Shown here piece by piece: positions 1 through 12,824 of a stretch of DNA of 64,000 bases; positions within the stretch are counted from its first letter, which is position 1; each line of letters begins with the position of its first letter. The stretch is from Rattus norvegicus. Taxonomy: Eukaryota; Chordata; Mammalia; Rodentia; Muridae. Below the pieces are notes generated by a model. The model made no database searches. It had not been told where the DNA came from and worked only from the letters and a program-made list of their open reading frames with translations. The DNA lies in contig NW_026947410.1 in NCBI RefSeq assembly GCF_036323735.1, forward strand, positions 1-64,000, written 5' to 3'. A program made the position numbers and the translations under genes.

Positions 1-1305
1 CTGTATATGTAAGGGCCACATGTAGGGCAGGCTCTGAATGGGTGTTCCTTCTGTGTCTGTTTTAATCTTTTCCTCTCTATTCCCTGCCAAGGGTATTCTT
101 ATTCACCTTTTAAAGAAGGAGTGAAGCATTCGCATTTTGATCATCCATCTTGCGTTTCATGTGTTCTATGCATCTAGGGTAATTCAAGCAGTTGTGCTAA
201 TAGCCACTTATCATGTGCATGCCATGTGTGTTTTTATGTGATTGGGTTACCTCACTCAGGATGATGTTTTCAAGCTCCAACCATTTGTCTATGAATTTCA
301 TAAAGGCATTGTTTTTGACATCTGAGTAATACTCCATTGAGTAAATGTACCACATTTTCTGTATCCATTCCTCTGTTGAAGGGCATCTGGGTTCTCTCCA
401 GCTTCTGGCTATTATAAATAAGGGGGTGATGAACATAGTGGAGCATGTGTCTTTTTTATATGTTGGGGCATCTTTTGGGTATATGCCGAAGAGTGGTACA
501 GCTGGATCCTCAGGTAGTTCAATGTGAAATTTTCCTAGGAATCTCCAGACTGATTTCCAGAATGGTTGTACCAGTTTGCACTCCCACCAATAGTGGAGGA
601 GTGTTCCTCTTTCTCCACATCCTCGCCAGCATTTATTTTTACCTGAGTTTTTGATCTTAGCTATTCTCACTGGTGTGAGGTGAAATCTCAGGGTTGTTTT
701 GATTTGCATTTCCCTTATGACTTAAGATGTTGAACATTTCTTTAGGTGTTTCTCAGCCATTCGGCATTCCTCAGCTGTGAATTCTTTGTTTAGTTCTGAA
801 CCCCATTTTTAATAGGGTTATTTGTCTAACGTCTTGGGTTTTTTGCATCTTTTGAATATAAGCCCTCTATCTGTTGTTGGATTGGTAAATATCTTTTCCC
901 AATCTCTTGGTTGCCGTTTTATCCTAACCACAGTGTCCTTTCCCTTCCAGAAGTTTTGCAGTTTTATGAGACCCCATTTGTCAATTCTTGATCTTAGAGC
1001 ATAAACCATTGGTGTTTTGTTCAGGAAATTTTTTCCAGTGCCCATGTGTTTGAGATGCTGGCCTAGTTTTTCTTCTATTAGTTTGACTGTATCTGGTTTG
1101 ATTTGGAGGTCCTTAATCCACTTGGACTTAAGCTTTGTACAGGGTGATAAGCATGGAACAAATTGCACTCTTCTACATGCTGACCTCCAGTTGAACCAGC
1201 ACCATTTCCTGAAAATGCTCTTTTTTCCATTGAATGGTTTTGGCTCCTTTGTCAAAAGTAAAGTGCCCATAGGTGTGTGGGTTCATTTCTGGGAGCTGCC
1301 TTATG
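1..1305 (-). mobile_element. LINE-1, 3' part, cut by window edge
   Basis: Minus-strand L1 retrotransposon fragment. Bases 1-196 are 3' UTR, and 197 to about 1305 read as the C-terminal part of ORF2. The element is 5'-truncated at about 1305, where a plus-strand L1 fragment begins, and its 3' end lies outside the window to the left. The call rests on the translated frame, which matches the rodent L1 ORF2 C-terminal region including its cysteine-rich knuckle. The same sequence recurs on the minus strand at 23155-24500 and 62900-64000. Confidence 0.92.
197..1305 (-). pseudogene. L1 ORF2 C-terminal fragment
   Basis: C-terminal quarter of the L1 ORF2 endonuclease/reverse transcriptase polyprotein. 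An open stretch of 170 codons (197-709) includes the cysteine-rich motif [13 protein letters not shown] followed by a fourth Cys, the FGIYPKD-like segment, and an end similar to other L1 ORF2 C-termini ([11 protein letters not shown]). Upstream, 818-1270 is a second open stretch in a different frame, so at least one frameshift separates them. No EN or RT domain remains. It cannot encode a complete protein; it is a 5'-truncated copy. Confidence 0.9.
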
Positions 1306-2035
1306 TATAATACCCAAGAGCTATAAGAATCCGTAATGGCATTCATCAGAGGAATGAATACAGAAAATGTAGTACATTTAAACAATTGTGTACTACTCAA
1401 CTCTTAAAACCAATTATCTCAAGAAAGCCAAAGACAAATGGGATGATCTAGAAAATATCATAATGATTGAGGTTACCCAATCACAAAATGGTATGAAATC
1501 ACACATTTTATGAAATCACCAAAAGTGGATATTGGCACAAAAGCTAAAATTACCAAAGATGCATTTCACAGACAACTGGAAGCTCAATAAAATGATACAC
1601 AAAATGTGCATGCTTTAATCCTTTTCAAAAGGTGGACACAATAATATCTATGAATTTCGAGCAGAGACTGAGGAAATCCCATTCAGAGCAGGCCGTACAT
1701 GTGGCAAAAATATATACACATCAGTCACCAAAACTAGATAAGATTGATGGAGCTAAGAAGTGCATTGTGCCAGGGACTGTATAGAGATCTTTCCTGTGAG
1801 ACACAGCTAGAGCATATCAAATAAAGAAGTGAATTCTAGAGGCAAATCAGTGAATTGAAAACGGACAGTAGGGGAGTTATAGAAAAAGAGGAGTGGGGCC
1901 GGTTAGGGATCATATGTGCAGGTAATAGGGAAAGGAAATAACATTTCAAATGTAAATATAGAAATACCCAATTAAAACAGGAATAAAATTTGCTAAAAAA
2001 TAAAAAGAAATAAAGAAATTTAAGAAAAGAACACT
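1306..2035 (+). mobile_element. LINE-1 3' end (ORF2 tail plus 3' UTR)
   Basis: Plus-strand L1 remnant. About 1340-1540 aligns by eye with the ORF2 tail (words such as 'gaaaatatcataatgattga' and 'aggttacccaatcacaaaa'). The 3' UTR follows and ends at an A-rich tail near 1990-2035. It lacks a roughly 170 bp stretch of 3' UTR that sibling copies at 3820-4030 and 6030-6240 keep. From about 1722 it is the first member of the 2.1 kb tandem array, and it is the only copy in which the L1 extends further 5'. It may therefore represent the left edge of the ancestral unit. Confidence 0.75.
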
Positions 2036-3653
2036 GCGAAGTATTCACAGCTATTGACTCAGAAATGTAAAAGTCATTTTCATGGAATGATAGTCAGAGT
2101 AATACTAATGGAAAGACTGAGATGATGAAGACTCAACTAGAAACACTTCTCTCTCCCAGATATCAGTATCAGACAAAAACTGCACTATAGGCATCCAGAG
2201 CATGGTGGAATTTACTCTGAGGCGAGGACTCAATACTTGTCTTTCCATTCTTCCTTAGGACCATTTTCTTCTTGACAAAAAGAATAAGGCTATGAGATCT
2301 CAGCAAAACAACTGTGCCCTGCCCATCACTTGGCTTTGGAATAAAAAAAAATAATGATATAAACTCTTTGACTTCCAGGAATGATATGAACAGGTAAGTC
2401 CAGATGCTTCTGAAAGGCTCCCAGCTCCTGATTCCCATATGTGGAAGATTCACATCAAGCCTAACTCTTCAGAGATCCCACTCAATCCCTACTAAGGACT
2501 CTGAGCTATCCCAAGGATGATGTACATCTTCCTTTTTTTATACAAAGATAGAAGGCCAGCTTCCTTCTCCACATCACTGAAATCTTTATCCTCTTTGTTC
2601 TCCCTCCCATATGGCTGTTTACCGTGAATTAGAGGTCAATTATTAAACCCTAGAGGTACTGCAAGAATATCAGAGATGCAGATGCAGCCACAACAACACT
2701 TGTGATGTCACAGAAGCAGCTAGGGAGTCCAGGTTACAAGAGATACTTGCAGTAGGGCCAAATCATGATGTCACTGTGAACTGCCATGTCCTACCTGCTA
2801 AACACATTTCCCTACATTAACCAGATTTTGAGTGCCCTTTCCAGGTACGTCTCCTGTGACACAGTGGAAACCTTTACATAGTCCATCATTCTAAAACTGT
2901 TGAAATCTCTTTTCTTCATTAGTGGTTACATGCTTTGAATGGGGAAAGTTAGCCATGGGTTTGGCATGTGTATAAACGATTTAAGAAAATGGAGTGCAGG
3001 AGATTCTTCTAGATAATAATTTTTTCCCAGGTTCATTCCTGTGAAATACATAAAAATTTTGTAGGTTTTCTCTGTTTCCCAAAGGCCAGTATTCTCCCTA
3101 CAGACCTTTAATTGAATGAATATTGTGTTTCAATTTCTTATTGTACATTCCTTGATAGGGAACTTTATAAATATTCCTGAATGTTTACTCAAAAATTCTG
3201 TTTTAAAATTCCATTTTTTGCAATGATTTTGGCCCAATGATAAAGTGAATATAACAGTGTAAATATTGTGTACCTACTTCAAATGATAAACTCCCAAATC
3301 CTTATTTTATCCAATAATCACAGACATCAGTAAAGCAAAGGACAATATCAACTCTAAATGTGGTTCTATAGTCCCAAAAGATAATCAGATCTCTAATATC
3401 TCCCTTCCTTATTTCCAAGGTTCTGACATGAGGGTTGAGGGTTTTTTAACCTGATTCTTTGTTCAGGCCAAACATAAGGTTCAGGAGGATGGACAGTGAG
3501 AGGAATGTCTTGAGGTCCAGGGAAAACTTAACTTCAATAGTTTCATAAGTAGAGAATGGCATCTATTTGGCATTGTCATTTGTGGATTCTACATTCTTGA
3601 CCCAGTTGTGCATAATCCATGTTAAAATTCCACCAAACCTCATAGGTGTAGGA
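1722..3653 (+). repeat. Array unit 1
   Basis: First unit, shorter than its siblings because its L1 3' UTR portion carries an internal deletion around 1862. The remaining 1.5 kb follows the same order as the other units: A-rich tail, 'gatatcagtatcagac' landmark, pyrimidine-rich stretch with 'ccagcttccttctcc', 'gatgtcactgtgaactgcca' landmark, AT-rich stretch, and 'ccatgttaaaattccacc' before the junction. No gene is supported. Confidence 0.85.
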
Positions 3654-5802
3654 GACACCAAAATTACATAAGATTGATGAAGGTAAGAGGTGCATGCTGC
3701 CAAGAACTGGAGAAAGATCTTTCCAGAGAGTCATAGTTAGAGCATGTTAAATACAGAAGTGAATGTTAGTGGTAAACTGGTGAACAGAAAGCATGTCTCT
3801 TCTTGGTAGATATTTAGAAAGGATTACAAGAGCTGAAGGGACTTTCAACCCCATAAAAACAACTATTCCAACAAACCAGAGCTTTCTGACACTAAACCAA
3901 TATTCAAAATCTGCCCATGGAAAGTCCTATGGCTCCAACAGCATATGTGGCAGAGGATGGATTCCTTGGGCACCAATGGATGTAGAAGCCCTTGGTCCTT
4001 CTCAGGTTTGGTTCCCAGTTCAAGGAAAGGTCAAGGTGCAGTAAGGAGGGTTGTAAAAGAAGGGGAGTCGGTCCAGTTACAACCTTATGGAGAGGAAATT
4101 TGGAAAGAAAATAGCATTTGAAATGTAAATATAGAAATAGCCAATAAAATAAGCAAAAATTTACTAAAAAAATGGAAGAAATGAAAAAAGAAACTGCTAG
4201 CCATTCTCACCTATTGTTTCAGAAATATAATGAGTAACTGTCAGGGAATGGTAATCAGAATAATAATGGTGAAAACACTGATATGATTAAGAGTCGACTA
4301 GAAGCACTTCTCTCTCCCAGATATTAGTGTCAGACACAAACTGAACTATAGGAATCCAAAGCGTGGAGGAGTTTACCCTGAGATGAGGACTTGTCTTTCA
4401 CTTCTTCCTTAGGACATTTTTCTTCTGGGCAAAAAGAATAAAAGCCATGAGCTGTCAGGAAAACAACTGTGACCTTCCCAAACTTGGGTTTTGGGATAAA
4501 GAAATTAATGATATAAACTCTCTGATTTCCAGGAACTGTAAGAGCAGGAAGTCCAGATGCTTCTGAGAGGACCCCAGCTCCTAATTCCCATTTGTAGACG
4601 GCTCAGATCAAGACAATCTCTTCATGAAACAACTCAACACCTACTAAGGACTCAGAGAGCTTTCCCAAGGACCTTTTTTGTACCAAGACAGAAGGTCAGC
4701 TTTCTTCTCCCCATCTCTGATATCTTCATCCTATTTGTCCTCCCTCCCAAATGGCTCTTTACACTGAATTATAGGCCAATTAGTAAACCATAGATATATG
4801 GAATGAATATCTGAGAGGCAGTTGCTGTCAGGACAACACTTGTGACAACACAGAAGAAGATAGGGCTCTCAAGGATACAAGAGATATATTACGGGGGTAC
4901 TAAGGATGATGTCACTGAGAACTGCCATGGACTACCTGCTAAACAGATTTCCTTACATTGACCAGATTTGACGGTGCCCTTTCTAGGAGAGTCTCCTATG
5001 ACACAGTGGAAACCTTTTGTACTCCATCTCTCTAACGCTAGAGACTTCTCTTTGCTGCATTAGTGTTTACATGGTCTTAATGGACAAAATTAATCGGGAC
5101 TTGGCATGGGTAGAAAAGATCTAGGAAGATGGAGTGGAGGAGATTCTTCTTGATAATAATTTTGCTCCCTGGTCCATTCCTGTGACATACAGTTCAATTT
5201 CCTAGTTTTTCTCTGTTTCCCAAAGGCCATTATTTTCCATACAGACCTTTAATTGAGTGAATATTGTATTTCATTTTCTAATTCTTCATTCCTAGATAGG
5301 GCACTTTGTATTCATTCCTGAAAGTGTACTCAAAAATTCTCTTTTACAATTGCATTTTTGTAATGATTTTGGCAAAAAAGAGGGCCGAAGTATAGAGTGC
5401 AGAGAACAGTGTAAATATTTTGTACCTACTTCAAATGATAAACTCCAAATTCTTATTTTATCCAAAATTATCATACATCAGTAAATCAAAGACAACATGT
5501 ACTATACAATTTGTTTCTCTATTCCCATTTGATATCATTTCTGCAATATCTTCCTTCTTGTGTTCCCATGGCCACACTTGAGGTTTTTGGATATTTTACA
5601 ATGATTCTTTTTTCAGGCCAAACATAAGACTTAGGTGGATGGGCAGGGAAAGAAATGTTTTGAGTTCAACTGAAACCTCAATTTCAATAAGTTCATAAGG
5701 ACAGGAGGGAACTTTGCATCTGTAGATTCTACATTCTTGTTCTAGATGCGCAGAATCAATGGTAAATTCCATCTAACCTCACATAGGAGCCAATATATAT
5801 AT

Positions 5803-5865
<63 letters not shown>
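3654..5865 (+). repeat. Array unit 2
   Basis: Second unit with a complete L1 3' UTR portion (3654-4180) and the roughly 1.6 kb non-L1 part. A 78-codon frame at 4557-4793 is open here but closed by stops in units 1 and 3. I do not call it a gene. The unit ends in a GATA microsatellite sitting exactly at the junction with unit 3. Confidence 0.85.
5802..5864 (+). repeat. (GATA)n microsatellite at unit junction
   Basis: About 15 copies of GATA/TAGA lie between the end of unit 2 ('acctcacataggagcc') and the start of unit 3 ('gccaccaaaata'). Other junctions in the array have no insert or a TA-rich insert at the same point. Confidence 0.97.
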
Positions 5866-8027
5866 CTGCCACCAAAATAAGATAAGATTGTTGAAGTTAA
5901 GAAGTGCATTCTGCCAGGAAGAGGATATAGACATTTCCTGAGAAACACAGCTAGAATATGTCAATTACATAAGTGAATGCTTGTGGCAAACCAGTTACTT
6001 GTAAATGGAACTCTTGTTGATAACTTTTGAGAAAGGATTACAAGAGGTAAAGGGGTTTGCAAACCCATAAGAAAAACAATGTCAATGAACCAGAGCTTTC
6101 TAGTACTAGACCAATATTCAACGAATGTACATGGACATACCTATGGCTCCCACTGCATATTTAGTACCAGATGGCCTTCTTGGGAACCAACAGAAGTAGA
6201 AGCTCTTGGTCCTCCCTATATTTGATTCACAGTTCATGGGAATGCAAAGGGGTAGTAAGGGGATTATAGTAGAATGGGAGGTGGACTGGTTAGGGATCTT
6301 AGAGACAGGAAATTGGAAAAGGAATAACATTTGTAATGTAAATATAGAAATATCAAATTTAAAAAAGCTATATATTTTGCTAAAAAAGAAAAAAATGAAA
6401 GAAATAAAAGAAAAGAAAACTGCCAATTAATTACACCCTTTGACTCAGAAATCTAAAGGGTCACTGTCAGGGAATGATAGTCAGAGTAATACTAGTTCAA
6501 AGATGAAGATGGTGAAATCTCAAATAGAAGCAATTTTCTCTCCCAGATATCAGTGTCAGACACAATCTGCACTCTAGGAATCCAAAGCACGGAGTAATTT
6601 ACTCTGAGCTGAGGACACAATACTTGTCTTTCCCTTCTTCCTTAGGACCAAAACCATCAGCTTTAAAGAAAACTGTGCCCTTCCCAACACTTGGCTTTGG
6701 AAAAAAGACATGAATGATATAAATTCTCCGACTTCCAGGAACCATAACTAGCAGGGAAGTCCAGATGCATCTGAGAGGCTCCCATCTCCTGATTACCATA
6801 TTTGGAAGGCTCCAATCAATACTATCTTTTCAGCAAACCTTCTCAACCACTACCCAGAAATGACTGAGATTTCCCATGGACCACATATTTCTTTTTTTTT
6901 ATAACAAAGCAGAAGGCCAGCTTCCTTCTTCCCATCTTTGATCACTTCATCCTCTTTTTTCTCCTTCCCAAAGGCTGTTTATGCTGAATTAGAGGCCAAA
7001 TAGTAAACCCTAGAGGTACTGAAGGACTACTGGAGAGGCAACTTCTGTCAGGACAACACTTGTTACATCACAGAAGAAACTAGGGATCTCCAGGATACAA
7101 CAGATTTTTTTAGATAGGCCTAATGGTGATGTCACTGAGAATTGCCATGGCCTACCTGCTAAAGTGTTTTCCTTTCAATGACCAGATTCGAGGGTGCCCT
7201 TGCAAGGTTTGTCTCCTGTGAAACAATGGAAACCTTTTCATACTACATGTCTTTAAAGCTAGAAACTTCTCTTTATTTCCTTAGTGGTTACATGCTCTGA
7301 AAGGAAAAGATAATCAGGAGCTTTGCATGGGTAGAAAAGATCTCGGAACATGGAGTGGAAGAGATTCCTCTGGATAATAATTTTATTACCAGGTCCATTA
7401 CTATGACATACAGTTCAATATCCTAGGTTATCTCTGTTTCCCAAAGGCCAGCATTTTCCCTACAATCCTTTAATTGAATTCATATTTCATTACAGTTTCT
7501 CATTGTACATTCCTTGATAGGTGACTTTATATATTCCTGAATGTGAAGTGAAAAATTCTGTTTTCCAATTTCATGTTTTTTTGCAATGATTTTGGCAACC
7601 CAAGGGTCCCACCTAACGTTGAATATAAAAATGTAAATATTATGTACCTACTTCCAATGATGAACTTCCAAATCCTTAGTTTATCCAAAAATTTCCAGAC
7701 ATCAGAAAAGCTAAGGAAAACATGAAATATAGAATATGGTTCAGTAGTCTCATTAGACATCAGTTCTTTAATATCTAACTTCCTGTTCCTCTAGGACCAG
7801 ACGTGAAGGTTTTCGAGGTTTTACCATGGTTGTTACTTCAGGACAAACATAAAATTCAGGAGGATGTGCAGGGAGATGAATGGCTTAATGTCCAGGGAAA
7901 CTTCAACTTCAATAGGTTCATAAGAACAAGAGGGAGGTGTTTGGAATTGCCATTTGTGGATTCTACATTCTTGACCTAGGTGTACATAATCCATGTGAAA
8001 ATTCCACCTAACCTCATAGCTGTAGGA
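5866..8027 (+). repeat. Array unit 3
   Basis: Third unit, same order of landmarks as unit 2, with the L1 3' UTR portion from 5866 to about 6410 and an A-rich tail. Frames on both strands are broken. Confidence 0.85.
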
Positions 8028-9878
8028 GCCACCAAATGTATAGTTGGAACCAGATGTACATCTTTCCTGAGAGACACAGCTTGAGCAAGTCAAATACAGA
8101 AGAGAATGCTACTGGCAAACCAGTGAACCAAAAATGGATCTCTTGTTGGTAGTTTTTGAGAAAGAATTACAAGAGCTTAAGGGGATTTCAATTCCATAAG
8201 AACAACAATGCCAGTGAACCAGAGCTTTCTGGTACTAAACCAATATTCAAAGACTGTACTTGGACAGACCTATGTGTCCAACTGCATATGTAGCAGTGGA
8301 TGGCCTTGTTGGGAACCAATGGAAGGAGAAGTTCCTGGTCCAACCTAGGTTTAACTCTCAGTTCAAGGTAATATCAAGGTTCACTAAGGTAGGTTATAGA
8401 AGAATGTTAGGGGGACTAGTTACGGGTCTTATGGACATGAAACTGGGAAAGAAAATCAAATTTGAAATTCAAATATAGAAATATCCAAATAAAAAAAGCA
8501 ATAAAATTTGCTAAAATTTAAAAAAAATGAAATAAATTAAAGAAAAGACATCTGTCAGCTAATTACACATATTGACTCAGAAATCTAAAGGGTAACTATC
8601 AGGAAATGGTAATCAGAGTAATACTAGTGGAAAGACTGAGATGATGAAGTCTCAACTAGAAGCTCTTCTCTCCCAAATATCAGTGTCAGACACAAACTGC
8701 ACTATAGGAATCCAAAGCATGGAGGCGTTTACACTGAGCTGAGGAGACAATACTTGTCTATCCTTTGTTTCTTCGGACCTTTTTCTTCAGGGCAAAAAGA
8801 GTGAAAGACATGAGCTCTCACTAGAACAACTGTGCCCTTACCAACAACTGACTTTTGGAATGAAGAAAATGATTATATAAACTCTCTGAATTCCAGAAAC
8901 CATATCAAGCAGGGAAGTCCAGATGATAATGAGAGAATCCCAGCTCTGTATTCCCATGTGTGTAAGGCTCAGATCAAGGCTATCTCTTCAGATACAACAC
9001 TCAACGCCTACCCAAGACTCACTGAGCTTTCCCATGGACCATTTATTTCTTCCTTTTTTTATACAAAGACAGAAGGCCAGCTTCCTTCTCTTTTATCTCC
9101 CTAACAAATGGCTGTTTAGCCAGAATAAGAGGTCAATGAGTTAACCCTAGAGGTCTTCAAAGAATATCCAAGAGGCAGTTGCTGTCACCATGACACTTGT
9201 GACATCACAGAAAAGCTAGAGCTCTTCAGGATACAAGAGATATTTCAGGGAGGACCTAATGATGATGTCACTGAGAACTGCCATGATCTAACTGTTGAAC
9301 AGCTTTCTTTACATTGACCAGATTTGAGGGTTCCCTTTCCAAGAGTGTCTCTTGTGACACACTGGAAACCTTTAAATACTATATATCTCTAATGCTGGAG
9401 ACTTCTCTTTGCTTCATTCGTACGTACATGTTCGGAATAGAGAATGTTGGTCAGGGGCTTGGCATGGGTATAAAGATCTAGGAACATGGGGTGGAGGAGA
9501 TTATTCTGGATAATAATTCCACTCCCAGTTCCATTCCTGTGACATACAGTTCAAGTTCCTAGGTTTTCTCTGTTTCCCAAAGTCAAATATTTTCCTTCCA
9601 GACATTTAGGTGAATGAATATTGTATTACATTTTCTTATTGTACATTCTTTGAAAGGAGACTTTATATATATTACTGAATGTGTACTCAAATATTCTGTT
9701 TTCCAATTTTAATTTTTGCAATTATATTGGCAACAAAGTTGGCCCAGCTAAAGCATGAATATAACAGTATAAATATTGTATACCTACTTCAAATGATAAT
9801 CTCTCAAATCCTTAATTTAAGCAAAAATTACCAGCCATCAGTAAAGCAAAGGACAATATGGACCCTAGAATGCGGTTC
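8028..9878 (+). repeat. Array unit 4, truncated
   Basis: Fourth unit. It lacks about 40 bp near its start, where 'ccaccaaatgtatagttgga' replaces the usual stretch with 'agataagattgatgaag'. It stops at about 9878 inside the AT-rich last third of the unit, directly joined to an L1 3' UTR that forms the outer end of the left arm. Confidence 0.82.
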
Positions 9879-10325
9879 AGATTTTCTTTTAGGCTTGAAA
9901 AATTTTGCGAAGAAGGTTTTGTGGGTGTATTTGTGTCTTTATCCCTCCATTGCTGGTCTTTCCAGGCAATGGGAGTTGGCCTCTTAATGTTTCATATCAC
10001 CAATGTAATTCACAGCTTAGGTCACCCCATTGATTCCTGGGTACCTCCATTATACCAGGTCTCTTTCTCTTCCTGGAGGTTTCTCCCACCTCCTCATCTC
10101 TTTAAGTTCAAGATTTCCTTTCTTTCTCATGACTATCGGGTCCTATCTCCTGTCCCTGCACACACAGGATCCATTCTCCTCTTCCTTCCATCTCTCATCT
10201 AGTTCCTTTCCTCAATCGGCCTCCTAGACTATTTTATTCCCCATTCTAAGTGAGAGTCAATCTTATGCACTTTGGCCATTCTTCTTGTTTATCTTCTTTG
10301 TACCTTTAAGCTTTGTGGAGGATGT
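9879..10325 (-). mobile_element. Old LINE-1 3' UTR (Lx-like), truncated by arm boundary
   Basis: Reverse complement resembles the 3' UTR of older rodent L1 families. The right-arm counterpart (53368-54262) continues to the L1 3' end, whereas this copy is cut at 9879 by the array junction. Frames reading through it are antisense L1 translations and not genes. Confidence 0.7.
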
Positions 10326-10789
10326 CCTGTAGTTTATGGATAATATTACTTATAATTGAGCAATTTCAACAACCCTCTTGATCATATTTTACAGTAGTAT
10401 GTTAAAATTGAAAATTATAATTTAGTATGAGTGAATGTCATGAGGACCAAATTTAAGTAAAAAGAAACTTAAAACAAGATCAAATCACAGATTTTAAAAA
10501 TTGACCTAATAATAAAAATTCTCTACTATCATAAGGAATTATTATATCACAGGCAATTTTTAAGTGGTACCATAAATTTGGCAGACAAATGATGTTTTTA
10601 ACAAGTAATTATGGATAATATGACTAAGATCAAATAAGATAAATATATTATTTTCATTCTGATATCACTTCCTGGCATTTTTCCTCAAACATGATGTTTA
10701 TAGCATTGAACATTATGGTATTAGTTTTAAATTTTAATATTTATTTTAACCTAACCTATAAAGTAACAGGTTGCCATATGTTATGTTTG
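10326..10789. other. AT-rich arm sequence, nothing recognised
   Basis: About 460 bp of AT-rich sequence shared with the right arm (about 52930-53365). No frame, RNA gene or element is recognised. Confidence 0.6.
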
Positions 10790-11190
10790 TAGACAATCAC
10801 CCTCATCCTCGCTTCCTCAGTTCTTTGTTTCCGCCTGCCCTATGTCCCTCACCACTTATACTAGTCTCTCTTCATTATTCTTACTTCTAGATTCATATCC
10901 CACATGCTCAATATCTTCCATACCACACTGTTTAAAACCCTACTCTATAATCTCTCTAATCTCTGTGACGTATACCAGTTAAGTGAACTCAAACCACCCA
11001 CAGCTTCACATAAATACAAGTATATTAAAAGGAGATTCTTTCATCTCTTTGAAAAAGAACACATGGTATTTGCCTTTCTAAGTCTTTGTTACCTTACTCG
11101 GTTTAGTTTTCCTAGGGAGAATGAAGTACCATTGTGTATATTGTCACATTATTATATATCTATGTATCAATGAATATTCATTATGATTCT
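10790..11190 (-). mobile_element. Very old LINE-1 3' end (tentative)
   Basis: The mirror copy at 52490-52925 on the plus strand shows words typical of an L1 ORF2 tail and 3' UTR ('acaatggtatttcattca', 'atgaaactagaaaatattcc', 'agtggcttgagttcatta'). This copy is the reverse complement. Divergence is high and the family is not assigned. Confidence 0.5.
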
Positions 11191-11250
11191 CAATAAAAGA
11201 GCAATAGATTTATTTTTGAAAAACGATGAGAAAGCTCAGATAGAAAAGTC

Positions 11251-11288
11251 AAGAAACTAAGAAACTAAGAAACTAAGAAACTAAGAAA
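11251..11288 (+). repeat. 8-bp tandem repeat (aagaaact)n
   Basis: Nearly five copies of aagaaact. The right arm has no such expansion at the mirror position (about 52400), so it arose in the left arm only or was lost on the right. Confidence 0.92.
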
Positions 11289-12673
11289 ATTTCAAAGATA
11301 AATATGACGAACATATTTGTGTTTATATTAACTGGAGCAGTGTGTGTTAAAGTTAATAAAGGATGTGGTATTTATAATATTTTTATACTAATAAAATGTA
11401 GAATATTCAATAATTTAGAGAATACTTATAAAATTGTTCATCACTAAGTTATATTTCCACTAAAACTATAATCTTTTTATAAACTATTTTACATATATAT
11501 ATATGTATATGTATATATATATTTTACCTTCAAAATAAAGAATATTAAGAAGTTAGTCATAAAATTCAATAACAACACCAAAGACGAATTATATGAATAA
11601 CCAACAGAATAGGAGATATTGCAAACCTCTCCAGTTAAATTAAGAGACTTAGAAAAGTGATAGCATTTTAATAGAAAGGCACATGGCAAACAAGATACAA
11701 TAAAATCCTGAAACTATACTAAGATGGTTACTATTCATTCCTATGTGCTAAGATTTCATCAACAAGCATGGTACATGAAGATAATGTATATGTCAGAAAA
11801 ATTAATTCATGTTTAACATAGTAACTTTCTTCATAAAACCCAAGCAGACACTTCTCTTTTTTGTTGCTTAAAAAGTATGTACAAAGCACGGCTTTTGATT
11901 ATAACACTAATATTTCAAAACTATCATTAAATATGCAAAGATCTTAACACAAAACCCATAGTTTTCATAGCAACCATACAAACTTAAGAAGGAAAAGAAA
12001 ACATTTTTAAGTACATAGATGTGCGTAATGAAGTCCCCACCTTACCAGTAACAGATGGGTCAAATTTATTGTTCTATGTATTACATAGAATACTCTATCC
12101 CAGTTCACTGTTCCTTAGCATATGTTTTTCCTCATCTTTCTCTGTTACTTATCTTCTGAAAGCAGGTGGTATTTCTCATAAAATTAGTTCAAATCATCCA
12201 ATCTTCACTCCAACAAAAAGAAGGTGTTGACATTAGAGGAAAACCAATTAAAGGTTCTCATTTTTTATTGTGCAAAATTTTATGTATGATTTTGTATGCT
12301 TAATATGCTTCTACACCTTAGTGATGACAATTCAAGATTGGCATGAAATCCATCATTCTTAATTCACAATGTAAATGCCCTTTAGCTAATCACAGAAAAG
12401 CCTTCAAAGTGTATTTACATAGGATTATTTAGTAAAAATTCAACTTATAGTTTAAGGGGAATAGTGATGTAAAACATCTTTTCTTACATTTTCGTTGCCT
12501 TCACATTATTTTATAGCTAAGAGATTTCATTAGAATCAAGAAAGAATTGTTAACATCTTACTAAAATAAAATGAGAATTTTCTCTGTATAATACAGAACT
12601 TATTCTTGAAAATTTTTGTGACACTGTTTCTTTTATATCCCTGGCAGTACCAGAACTCACTATCTCTTTCACC

Positions 12674-12675
<2 letters not shown>
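11289..12675. other. AT-rich arm sequence with short TA tract
   Basis: Shared with the right arm (about 50760-52390, minus a late L1 insertion there). It contains an imperfect TA/GTA tract at 11493-11522. Open frames are short and not kept in the other arm. Nothing else is recognised. Confidence 0.6.

Positions 12676-12729
<54 letters not shown>
12676..12729 (+). repeat. (TC)n microsatellite
   Basis: About 26 TC dinucleotides immediately next to the head of a minus-strand B1. The mirror position in the right arm (50733) has no TC run, so the tract expanded after the arms separated. Confidence 0.96.
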
Positions 12730-12732
<3 letters not shown>

Positions 12733-12824
12733 GACCAAGCTGGCCTTGAACTTAGAGTTCCGCCTGCTTCTGCTACCCAGTGCTAATATTAAAGGCCTGT
12801 GCCATCACACTCCGTGCTTTTCTA
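12730..12824 (-). mobile_element. B1 SINE
   Basis: The reverse complement reads as a B1 (7SL-derived) SINE. Diagnostic words are 'tagaccaagctggccttgaa' and 'cgcctgcttctgctacccag' followed by 'attaaaggcctgtgcca'. The mirror copy is in the right arm at 50636-50732 on the plus strand, so the insertion predates the inverted duplication. Confidence 0.9.

Larger units (their letters stand above)
1722..9878 (+). repeat. Tandem array of 2.1-2.2 kb units, cluster 1
   Basis: Four head-to-tail units recognised by recurring landmarks. 'cagatatcagtgtcagacac' (or close variants) occurs near 2157, 4317, 6543 and 8678. 'gatgtcactgagaactgcca' variants lie near 2766, 4909, 7129 and 9265. The L1-type word 'aacatttgaaatgtaaatat' variants lie near 1938, 4107, 6325 and 8455. 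Spacing is about 2.13-2.23 kb. Each unit is an L1 3' UTR followed by about 1.5 kb that I do not recognise. Stops interrupt all long frames. The array ends abruptly at 9878 where the inverted-repeat arm starts. Confidence 0.9.

Noticed and set aside
4557..4793. A frame of about 75 codons at the same place in several array units (also 8923-9144 and 34040-34231)
   Set aside because: Stops close it in units 1 and 3, and its length and start vary. No sign of selection and no recognised motif.
7833..8093. 86-codon minus-strand frame with several cysteines in array unit 4
   Set aside because: Its first part is antisense to the L1 3' UTR and the frame is not kept in other units.
1722..9878. Possible CRISPR-like or satellite array
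   Set aside because: Unit length of about 2.1 kb, L1 content and eukaryotic context exclude CRISPR; copy number here is too low to call it satellite DNA.
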